Assembly: GCA_029265355.1 (NCBI GenBank)
Contig: JAJUJL010000015.1
Span: 1 to 55,011 of the forward strand
Length of the DNA stretch: 55,011 nucleotides
DNA from: Chloroflexota bacterium
GTDB lineage: Bacteria > Chloroflexota > Anaerolineae > Anaerolineales > UBA4823
Direction: 5' to 3'
Part shown: one piece after another, positions 49,175 through 55,011 of the stretch
How the letters are laid out: each line of letters opens with the position of its first letter
Numbering within the stretch: the first letter of the stretch is position 1
The notes under the pieces: generated by a model
The model's input: the letters and a program-made list of their open reading frames with translations, nothing else
What the model was told of the DNA's origin: nothing
The model's database searches: none
Position numbers and translations under genes: made by a program

Positions 49175-50016
49175 CTTTCCGTTAGCGCCAGGCTGTCTTG
49201 CTGCCAGTGCAGCGCCTGCACCGGAACAGATGCGCCCACCAGGCGCGGCAGCAGCCTTTCTAACGACGGGGCATCGCCTGTGGTGAATACCCGCAAAGGG
49301 GCGGCCTTTGCCCCGCTCAGATAATGACCACGTTCCTGCAGCACACGCCGGGTCTGGCGCGCGACTGCCGGAGCGGGGTCGATCACCCGCACTTGGGGGC
49401 CAGCAATCTCCTGGATCAAGGGAATGACGAAGGGGTAGTGGGTGCAACCCAGTACTACCGTATCCACGCCCTGCTCGAGCATGGGCTGCAGCGTTGATAC
49501 TAAGATGCGGCGCGTCTCGACACCATCCAAATCGCCGGCCTCGATCTGCGCAACAAGGCCTGGGCAGGTGTCTTGCAGCAGGCGCACACCCTGGGCAAAG
49601 CGTTCTACCACAGATGCGTACAAAGCTCCCTGGAAGGTAGCCGGGGTCGCCAGCACGCCGACCACGCCGCTGTGCGTGGTTTCGGCAGCGGGTTTGACCG
49701 CCGGTTCCATGCCGACGAAAGGTGTGTTAGGAAAGGCGGTGCGCAGTTCGCGCAACGCCGCGGCTGAGGCGGTATTGCAAGCCACCACAATGATTTCTGC
49801 GCCTTGCGCCAGCAAGAAACGGGTGATCTGCTCTGAAAAACGACGCACTTCGTGCAGCGAGCGCAACCCGTACGGCACGTGGGCCTGGTCGGCGAGGTAA
49901 ATCATGGGGTGCGCGGGGAGCTGCTCGCGCAAAGCGCGCAATACCGATAACCCCCCAACGCCGGAATCGAAGACGCCGATCAAACCTTGCGCTGCGCTGT
50001 GGGTGGAAGAAGGCAT
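49171..50016 (-). CDS. murI: Glutamate racemase
   Basis: Makes D-glutamate for peptidoglycan. It has 281 aa and both catalytic cysteines: C80 in VVACNTASAAAL and C191 in LGCTHYPF, plus GVFDSGVGGLSV (D17) at the N-terminus. Presence with PAP2, LysM and signal peptidase genes fits a cell with a murein wall. It starts 19 bp after the amidotransferase-like gene on the same strand. Confidence 0.95.
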   Translation of the reverse strand: MPSSTHSAAQGLIGVFDSGVGGLSVLRALREQLPAHPMIYLADQAHVPYGLRSLHEVRRFSEQITRFLLAQGAEIIVVACNTASAAALRELRTAFPNTPFVGMEPAVKPAAETTHSGVVGVLATPATFQGALYASVVERFAQGVRLLQDTCPGLVAQIEAGDLDGVETRRILVSTLQPMLEQGVDTVVLGCTHYPFVIPLIQEIAGPQVRVIDPAPAVARQTRRVLQERGHYLSGAKAAPLRVFTTGDAPSLERLLPRLVGASVPVQALHWQQDSLALTES

Positions 50017-50035
50017 GTTTTAGGCGTCTGTGAAG

Positions 50036-50791
50036 TTAACTCTGACTGGCGGAGCGATCTTTGAGCGACTGCGGTTGATGATCGCAAGCCTGGACAAAAG
50101 CGCGAAAGAGCGAGCGCATGGCCAGGTGACCTTGCAGCCACTCCGGATGCCATTGCACAGCCAGGCCGAAAGGGTGGTTGGGGAGCTCGAAGCCTTCCAA
50201 AATGCCATCTGGTGCAAAAGCGGTGGGCTTTAAGCCATTCGCCAGGCGGCGCACTGCCTGGTGGTGCAGGCTGTTGACTGGCGTTTCGGCCAAACCCAGG
50301 ATGGCGGAAAGCCGGCTATGCGGATCCAGCTCTACCCGGTGTGCCAGGAAATCGCGGCCTTCCTGGTTCGTGTAATTGTGCTTCATGGCCGACGGGTGTT
50401 GATCCTGGATGTCTTCGTACAACGTGCCACCCAGGGCGACGTTGATCACCTGCAAGCCACGGCAGATACCCAAGAAGGGCGTGCCGCGCTGTACGGCTTG
50501 CTGCACCAGGTGGATTTCTACCCGGTCGCGGTCTTCATCGACAAAACTCACCTTGGGATGTCCCTGGGCACGGTAACGCTGCGGGTGTACATCGCCGCCG
50601 CCGGTGAACAGGATGCCATCCAGGCGGGCTGCAATGGCTTCCAGGTGGGCTTCAGGCAATCCCAGCGGGATCAGCAGTGGAACGGCGCCGGCGGCGCTGA
50701 TGGCCTGGATGTAAGCTTCTGCCACGCATTGGGAGGGTAGACCAAAGGAGCTTACCGACCGTGAGGTGGTTAAACCGATGAGTGGGGGCAT
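50036..50791 (-). CDS. Class I glutamine amidotransferase-like peptidase (PuuD type)
   Basis: A 251-aa gamma-glutamyl-gamma-aminobutyrate hydrolase-like protein. The triad is C110 in LGICRGLQVINVALGG, with H215 and E217 in VQWHPEW. DGILFTGGGDVHPQRY is typical of the PuuD/peptidase C26 group. ATG at 50791 has GGAG 9 nt upstream; a GTG at 50806 would include that site. It follows rplS after a terminator and precedes murI, so it may be read as a two-gene unit with it. Natural substrate not determined. Confidence 0.85.
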   Translation of the reverse strand: MPPLIGLTTSRSVSSFGLPSQCVAEAYIQAISAAGAVPLLIPLGLPEAHLEAIAARLDGILFTGGGDVHPQRYRAQGHPKVSFVDEDRDRVEIHLVQQAVQRGTPFLGICRGLQVINVALGGTLYEDIQDQHPSAMKHNYTNQEGRDFLAHRVELDPHSRLSAILGLAETPVNSLHHQAVRRLANGLKPTAFAPDGILEGFELPNHPFGLAVQWHPEWLQGHLAMRSLFRAFVQACDHQPQSLKDRSASQS

Positions 50792-50814
50792 CTCAATTTT
50801 CTCCACAAGTAATT

Positions 50815-50857
50815 TCGAACAACAAAGAGGCGCAGCTAAACGGGCGGCTGCGCCTCT
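50815..50857 (-). terminator. Rho-independent terminator of rplS
   Basis: Perfect 11-bp stem (50826-50836 with 50847-50857); on the minus strand it is followed by TTTGTTGTTCG. Confidence 0.75.
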
Positions 50858-50889
50858 GGATGGACGGGAAAGAGGGCTCCCAGGCAGAA

Positions 50890-51240
50890 CTATGAACTGA
50901 ATTTCTGCTTGAGGCGGGAGCGCTTGCCGGTGCGTTCACGAAGGTAGTACAGTTGGGCGCGGCGTACGTGAGAGTGGCGTTCGACCATCACCTTCTCCAG
51001 TCGCGGCGAGCGCGCCAGAAAGGTACGCTCCACGCCGATGCCGTTGCTGGCGATGCGGCGCACGGTGAAATTGGCGTTGTTGCCACTGTTGCGCACGCGG
51101 ATGACCGTGCCGCGGAATTCCTGGGTGCGTTCGGTGTTGCCTTCCTTGATGCGCAGGAAGACGCGCACCTGGTCGCCGGGGCGTAGCTGGGGTACGTTTT
51201 CGTTTTCTGCAGCCTCAACGGCCTTGAGTAATTCGCTCAT
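50890..51240 (-). CDS. rplS: 50S ribosomal protein L19
   Basis: Ribosomal protein of 116 aa at the subunit interface. [34 protein letters not shown] and [42 protein letters not shown] are characteristic (given here in part: [20 protein letters not shown]). An AGGAAGGA site lies before the ATG on the minus strand. Promoter at 51342-51370, terminator at 50815-50857: a single-gene unit. The usual rimM-trmD partners are absent. Confidence 0.97.
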   Translation of the reverse strand: MSELLKAVEAAENENVPQLRPGDQVRVFLRIKEGNTERTQEFRGTVIRVRNSGNNANFTVRRIASNGIGVERTFLARSPRLEKVMVERHSHVRRAQLYYLRERTGKRSRLKQKFSS

Positions 51241-51341
51241 CTTTTACAGTCCTTCCTGAGTTCGATCCACAACATAAATGAATGCGCGGATAAGTGCAAT
51301 GGCCAGACAAGATAAAGCCGCCATTGGCGGCGCGGAAAGGG

Positions 51342-51370
51342 ATTATACCATGCTGCTATCGAACTGGGAA
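51342..51370 (-). promoter_or_regulatory. Promoter of rplS
   Basis: On the minus strand TTCCCA (51370-51365), 17-nt spacer, then TATAAT (51347-51342) preceded by TGG, an extended -10. About 95 nt of leader before rplS. Confidence 0.6.
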
Positions 51371-51400
51371 GTGCAATTCGAAATTCGTATTTTGATTTCC

Positions 51401-51429
51401 TTGACCCACCAGGGGGTGAGTGGTAGAAT
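51401..51429 (+). promoter_or_regulatory. Promoter of tRNA-Glu
   Basis: TTGACC (51401-51406), 17-nt spacer, TAGAAT (51424-51429) preceded by TGG. Predicted start about 11 nt before the tRNA. Confidence 0.75.
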
Positions 51430-51446
51430 TCCGGGGCGTGGTCAAT

Positions 51447-51519
51447 GCCCCCATCGTCTAGGGGACCAGGACGCAGCCCTTTCAAGGCTAAAACCAGGGT
51501 TCGAATCCCTGTGGGGGCA
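51447..51519 (+). tRNA. tRNA-Glu (anticodon TTC)
   Basis: Acceptor stem GCCCCCA (51447-51453) pairs with TGGGGGC (51512-51518), discriminator A. D-arm TCGTCTAGGGGACCAGGA, anticodon loop CTTTCAA with TTC at 51481-51483, T-loop GGTTCGAATCC. The first anticodon-stem pair is a C:A mismatch. CCA is not encoded. Confidence 0.95.
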
Positions 51520-51527
51520 CACGAGCA

Positions 51528-51566
51528 CCCCAAAGGTTGTACACAACCTTTGGGGTTTCTTTATCT
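51528..51566 (+). terminator. Rho-independent terminator after tRNA-Glu
   Basis: Perfect 13-bp inverted repeat (51528-51540 with 51543-51555) followed by TTTCTTT. Confidence 0.85.
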
Positions 51567-51606
51567 CCTGTGGGATGATCAAGGGCTTTCGGGCTGTTAC
51601 TTTTCT

Positions 51607-52239
51607 CTATCCGTAAACCGCCCGGATCTGCTCGATCTGCTCCGGGCTGATGATGGATGGGTGTCCAAGCTGTCGCGCCTGGAAGTAGGTGCGCAAGCCC
51701 ACCTCGGCATTGTAAGCCATCTCAAAGGCGTTCTCCAGGCTCTTGCCGATGGCGACCAGGCCGTGGTTGCGCAGCAAGCACACCCTCAACGCGGGGCGGC
51801 TTTTGAAGAGATCGACCGTGATATCGCCCGCCGCCGCGGTTCCCGGGCAGGCCCAGGGCGCGACCGGGATCGGCGCGCCGCACACATAGAGCTCCAGGTT
51901 GATGATGGGCACCTCGATCTCCAGGGCGGCAAAGGTAATGGCAAACAGGGAATGGGTGTGGCAGATGGCCTGCACCTGTGGCAGGTGGCGCAGGATGGCG
52001 GTGTGCATCGGCGTCTCCGAAGAGGGCTTGCAAGGAGCATCGATTGGATTTCCGTGCAAGTCCACGATGGCGATCTGCTCGGGACTCAATACATCATACT
52101 TGATGCCGCTGGGGGTGATTGCGACATAGCCTTCCTCGGTGCGGGCGCTGATGTTGCCAGCCGAGAGGCGCACCAATCCTGCCTCTTGAGCTTTCATCAC
52201 CGTGTCATAAACTGCTTTGCGAATGGATTCGAATTTCAT
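51607..52239 (-). CDS. fucA: Class II aldolase, L-fuculose-phosphate aldolase type
   Basis: Zinc aldolase of 210 aa. The catalytic Glu is E75 (SSETPMH) and the zinc ligands H94, H96 (CHTHSLFA) and H159 (RNHGLVAIG); the positions are each about two more than in E. coli FucA, so spacing is conserved. It splits a 1-phosphate keto sugar to dihydroxyacetone phosphate and an aldehyde; ribulose or methylthioribulose phosphates are alternatives. It follows the hydroxyacid dehydrogenase gene by 54 bp on the minus strand. Confidence 0.82.
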   Translation of the reverse strand: MKFESIRKAVYDTVMKAQEAGLVRLSAGNISARTEEGYVAITPSGIKYDVLSPEQIAIVDLHGNPIDAPCKPSSETPMHTAILRHLPQVQAICHTHSLFAITFAALEIEVPIINLELYVCGAPIPVAPWACPGTAAAGDITVDLFKSRPALRVCLLRNHGLVAIGKSLENAFEMAYNAEVGLRTYFQARQLGHPSIISPEQIEQIRAVYG

Positions 52240-52293
52240 CGGCCAATCTCCAAAATCATAAGGGGGTGTCGCTCGCTGGGGATCAATATTCCA

Positions 52294-53250
52294 TCAGGTG
52301 AGCGTTGTTTGTGTGAGAACCTTGAGCAGGTTGCTGACCGCGGCCTGCGTGGCGCGCTCGATGCTTTCCTCGGTGAATCCACCGGCGTGCGGCATGAGGA
52401 TGACGCGCTCGTGGCGAAGCAAAGGGGTGAGCTCGGGCGGCTCGTGTGGATAAACATCCGTGGCGTAGCCGCGCAGTTTGTTGGCTTGCAGGGCAACCAG
52501 CAGCGCCTGCTCATCGACCAGCCCGGCGCGAGCGGTATTGATGAGAAATGCGCCATCTTTCATCTGGGCAATGGTTGCAGCATCGACCAAAGGTTTCTCA
52601 CCGGGTGGGGCGTGCAGCGAGATGACATCTGCCTGGGTCAAAATCTCGTTCAGGGGTGCGTAAGAAAAATCTCCCTGGGGGACAAACGCCATATCGGGGT
52701 ATGGGTCGTATGCTCGCACCCGCATGTCCAGACCCAGCGCCATGCGCGCGACCAGCTTACCGATTTGCCCGCAGCCGATCACCCCAAGCGTGCGCCCGCA
52801 GATTTCGATGCCTTGCTGGCGCGCCCAATTCCCTGATTTCAACTTGCTGTTCGACTGGGGGATATGGCGCAAACCAGCCAGCATGAGCGCAATCGCCAGC
52901 TCAGCCACGCCGCGAGCGTTTGCGCCGCTGGCGCGCTCCACGGCAATGCCCAGCGCCCGGGCTGCCTGCAGATCGATGTTATCCACACCAACCCCATTGC
53001 GGCTGATCACGCGCAGCTTGGGGCAGCGTGCCAGTATCTCCGCGGTGATCGGCTCCACACCTGCCAAATAGCCAACGCAGGCGGGAAGAAAGGCTTTGAT
53101 CTCATCCACCGTGGGCTGCCTGCCAGGTGTGGGGAAGATTACCTGGTAACCGGCCTGTTCCAGGGCTGCCAGGGCAGGGTGCCCAGCGCGCGAAAGTGAG
53201 CGCGGTGTGACCGCAATGAGTCCCTTGGAATTTGTTGATCTGGAATGCAT
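52294..53250 (-). CDS. D-2-hydroxyacid dehydrogenase (phosphoglycerate dehydrogenase-like)
   Basis: NAD-dependent enzyme of 318 aa. NAD loop GVIGCGQIGKLVARMALGL, catalytic Arg in NTARAGLVDE, Glu in DVYPHEPPE and His in MPHAGGFTEE. The ACT domain of full-length SerA is absent, so it may act in serine synthesis as a short SerA or reduce another 2-keto acid. The start MHSRSTN at 53250 has AAAGGA upstream; the open frame before it is not conserved in character. Paired with the fucA-like gene, a role in aldehyde/acid sugar metabolism is possible. Confidence 0.83.
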   Translation of the reverse strand: MHSRSTNSKGLIAVTPRSLSRAGHPALAALEQAGYQVIFPTPGRQPTVDEIKAFLPACVGYLAGVEPITAEILARCPKLRVISRNGVGVDNIDLQAARALGIAVERASGANARGVAELAIALMLAGLRHIPQSNSKLKSGNWARQQGIEICGRTLGVIGCGQIGKLVARMALGLDMRVRAYDPYPDMAFVPQGDFSYAPLNEILTQADVISLHAPPGEKPLVDAATIAQMKDGAFLINTARAGLVDEQALLVALQANKLRGYATDVYPHEPPELTPLLRHERVILMPHAGGFTEESIERATQAAVSNLLKVLTQTTLT

Positions 53251-53537
53251 CAGGCGTCCTTTAATGCCCTTGATCGATTGTGTGGTTGAGCCGAAGCCAA
53301 AGCGGCCGCGCCATGGGGTCTGAGGGCTTCGGCTTTCAGAGTTCAGAGTGGAATGGGTGACACTCCTGCGCTGGCACAAATTATACTGGTATCGCCCGGC
53401 ATTTCGTTCGTGACTCTGCCCAGGATGGTGGACGGCCTATCCTGCGGACGAATGGTTCTCCTCCTGCACGCATTATGATATAGTATGAATACATTGGGCA
53501 ATAGCCTCTCAAGAACAATGGATGCAAAGGTCCAGCT

Positions 53538-54497
53538 ATGACTTCACACACACGCAACCCTGGCATGCCACTCGACCTGGATTGGGTGATGAGCGCGCAT
53601 GTCAATCGCAGCGCAGTCGAGAGACGCACTGCCACTTTGACCAAACGCCGCACGGTCAAGAAAGAATGGCAGGCGGCCTGGCTGCTGCGCGCTATCACTT
53701 GCATCGACCTGACCACGCTCTCTGGCGATGACACCCCCGGCAGGGTGCGGCGCCTGTGCGCCAAAGCCAAACAACCGCTGCGCCCCGATATGCTTGCCCG
53801 GCTTGGCCTGGATGGCGAGAGGGTGACCGTTGGCGCGGTGTGCGTCTACCCCAACCGGGTCAAGGATGCGGTCGAGGCGCTGCGCGGTAGCGGTATCCCG
53901 GTCGCTTCGGTGGCGACCGGTTTTCCCGCCGGGCAGACACCTTTACCCCAGCGCATTGCCGAGATCGAGCAAGCCATCGAAGCTGGTGCGAAAGAGATCG
54001 ATGTCGTTATCGCACGCAATTACGTGCTCACCGGAGACTGGCGCGCTCTGTATGACGAGGTGCGCCAGTTCCGCCAGGCCTGCGGCGAGGCTGCCCACAT
54101 GAAGACCATCCTGGCGACTGGCGACCTGGGCAGTCTGAAGCAGGTCTACCAGGCCAGCCTGGTGGCCATGATGGCCGGTTCGGACTTCATTAAGACTTCT
54201 ACGGGCAAGGAAACGGTGAATGCCACGCTGGATGTCGGCCTGGTGATGCTGCGCGCCATCCGCGAATACCTGGAGCGCACCGGTTACCCGGTGGGTTTCA
54301 AACCAGCGGGCGGCATCAGCAAAGCCAAGGACGCCCTGGCCTGGCAATCCCTGATGAAAGAAGAGCTGGGCGATGAATGGTTGATGCCAGACCTGTTTCG
54401 CATCGGGGCCAGCAGCCTGCTCACCGATCTGGAGCGTCAGCTATACCATTACATCACCGGGCGCTACGCTGCCCGCCACCACATGCCGTTGGGGTGA
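53538..54497 (+). CDS. deoC: Deoxyribose-phosphate aldolase
   Basis: Class I aldolase (319 aa) that cleaves 2-deoxyribose-5-phosphate to glyceraldehyde-3-phosphate and acetaldehyde. The Schiff-base lysine is K219 in GSDFIKTSTGKETVN, and PVGFKPAGGI holds the second lysine. It belongs to the long DeoC form with about 45 extra N-terminal residues. ATG at 53538 has AAAGG upstream; an extended -10-like TGATATAGT lies at 53476-53484. The next gene encodes an aldehyde dehydrogenase, which could consume the acetaldehyde. Upstream 53251-53537 holds only these signals and a minus-strand TATAAT at 53385-53380. Confidence 0.93.
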   Translation: MTSHTRNPGMPLDLDWVMSAHVNRSAVERRTATLTKRRTVKKEWQAAWLLRAITCIDLTTLSGDDTPGRVRRLCAKAKQPLRPDMLARLGLDGERVTVGAVCVYPNRVKDAVEALRGSGIPVASVATGFPAGQTPLPQRIAEIEQAIEAGAKEIDVVIARNYVLTGDWRALYDEVRQFRQACGEAAHMKTILATGDLGSLKQVYQASLVAMMAGSDFIKTSTGKETVNATLDVGLVMLRAIREYLERTGYPVGFKPAGGISKAKDALAWQSLMKEELGDEWLMPDLFRIGASSLLTDLERQLYHYITGRYAARHHMPLG

Positions 54498-54530
54498 GGC
54501 CTCAGCGCCGAGCACGGATTGGAGCCTGAG

Positions 54531-55011
54531 ATGAGCAATCTACTCGAACTGTTCAAAAGCATGGATTACGGCCCGGCCCCCGAATCTGCTTCGGCGGTCA
54601 ATGCCTGGCTGGATGAGCACGGGCGCAAGTTCGGGCTGTTTATCAATAACCAATGGGTGTTTCCCCCACAGGCGAAATACTTCCCTTCCTATGACCCTTC
54701 CAATGGGGCGCTGCTGGGCGAGACGGTGCAGGCCGGCCAACCAGAAGTGGATGCAGCGGTCGCGGCAGCTCGCCAGGCCTTTGCGGGTTGGAGCCAGGCG
54801 CCCGGTGTAGCTCGCGCCCGCTACCTCTACGCCATCGCCCGCAATATCCAGAAACACCACCGGCTGCTGGCAGTGCTCGAGTCGATGGATAACGGCAAGC
54901 CGATCCGGGAATCGCGCGATATCGATGTGCCGCTGCTGGCTCGCCATTTCTATTACTATGCGGGTTGGGCGCAGCTCATGGAGAGCGAACTGCGCGATTA
55001 CCAGCCGGTGG
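54531..55011 (+). CDS. Aldehyde dehydrogenase, N-terminal part (cut by window edge)
   Basis: The open frame from ATG 54531 runs to the window end (160 codons). It shows the ALDH N-terminal region: FINNQWVFPPQAKYFPSYDPSNG, VDAAVAAARQAFAGWSQ, RARYLYAIARNIQKH and VLESMDNGKPIRESRDIDVPL. The catalytic Cys and Glu lie beyond the edge. It begins 33 bp after deoC with TGAG-rich but modest ribosome site. Placement suggests oxidation of the acetaldehyde released by DeoC. Confidence 0.88.
   Translation, partial: MSNLLELFKSMDYGPAPESASAVNAWLDEHGRKFGLFINNQWVFPPQAKYFPSYDPSNGALLGETVQAGQPEVDAAVAAARQAFAGWSQAPGVARARYLYAIARNIQKHHRLLAVLESMDNGKPIRESRDIDVPLLARHFYYYAGWAQLMESELRDYQPV

Noticed and set aside
51445-52836. 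Plus-strand frame of 463 codons over tRNA-Glu and the fucA region
   Set aside because: Runs through a tRNA and terminator and is antisense to two clear enzyme genes; no protein family resemblance.
1-55011. CRISPR arrays, insertion sequences, prophage or replication origin
   Set aside because: No regularly spaced repeats, transposase or integrase motifs, or DnaA-box clusters were seen.

Overview
The window looks like chromosomal DNA of a Chloroflexota bacterium, probably of the Anaerolineae type. This is inferred from moderately high GC, lipoproteins carrying LysM and NBR1-type Ig-like domains, GT-C mannosyltransferase-like membrane enzymes, a split acyl-CoA carboxylase with a free biotin carrier, and a CoaE-GNAT fusion. 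No phage genes, insertion sequences or CRISPR arrays were seen. Genes are dense, run in short operons on both strands, and often overlap by 1-16 bases.

Layout. 1-9.9 kb: the edge of a divergent gene, then a plus-strand run of an ABC-2 exporter whose ATPase and permease genes are separated by two GNAT acetyltransferases, a tandem GNAT, a HAD hydrolase, a GatA-type amidase, a structured leader, oligoendopeptidase F and an Eis-like GNAT, ending at a clear terminator. 10-13.3 kb: branched-chain aminotransferase (minus), then an unrecognised conserved protein with a MobA-like nucleotidyltransferase and a PAP2 phosphatase. 13.3-17.8 kb (minus): DUF951, MGDG-synthase-like glycosyltransferase, Ig-like lipoprotein, RsmI, phosphoglucose/phosphomannose isomerase. 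18-21.9 kb: site-2-protease-like M50 enzyme, HD protein, TyrA, a Kbl/BioF-type aminoacyl synthase, and a small Cys-rich minus-strand gene. 22-26.1 kb: a peptide-type ABC importer (solute-binding protein and two permeases, no ATPase).

26.3-31.8 kb: CoaE-GNAT fusion, CdaA diadenylate cyclase, CdaR, Der GTPase, signal peptidase I. 31.8-35.4 kb: YgiT-type zinc-ribbon protein, Nudix hydrolase, LysM lipoprotein, alpha/beta hydrolase, AlkD-like protein. 35.8-42.1 kb: acyl-CoA dehydrogenase and two very large overlapping GT-C membrane glycosyltransferases. 42.1-49.2 kb: a dehydrogenase, a small membrane protein and an acyl-CoA carboxylase set (carboxyltransferase, biotin carboxylase, biotin carrier) with an alpha/beta hydrolase inside it, then CYTH and PNPOx-like proteins. 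49.2-55 kb: MurI, a class I amidotransferase, ribosomal protein L19, tRNA-Glu(TTC), fuculose-phosphate-type aldolase, a hydroxyacid dehydrogenase, deoxyribose-phosphate aldolase and the start of an aldehyde dehydrogenase.

The most striking object is the solute-binding protein at 22257-23942. Its order of segments is circularly permuted relative to SBP family 5: the segment that normally starts the mature protein is at its C-terminus. Its gene is preceded by a TTGACA/TATAAT promoter with a perfect 16-bp palindrome against the -35 box. A second theme is leaderless transcription: three genes (DUF951, lepB, an alpha/beta hydrolase) have TATAAT exactly 6-7 nt before the start codon.
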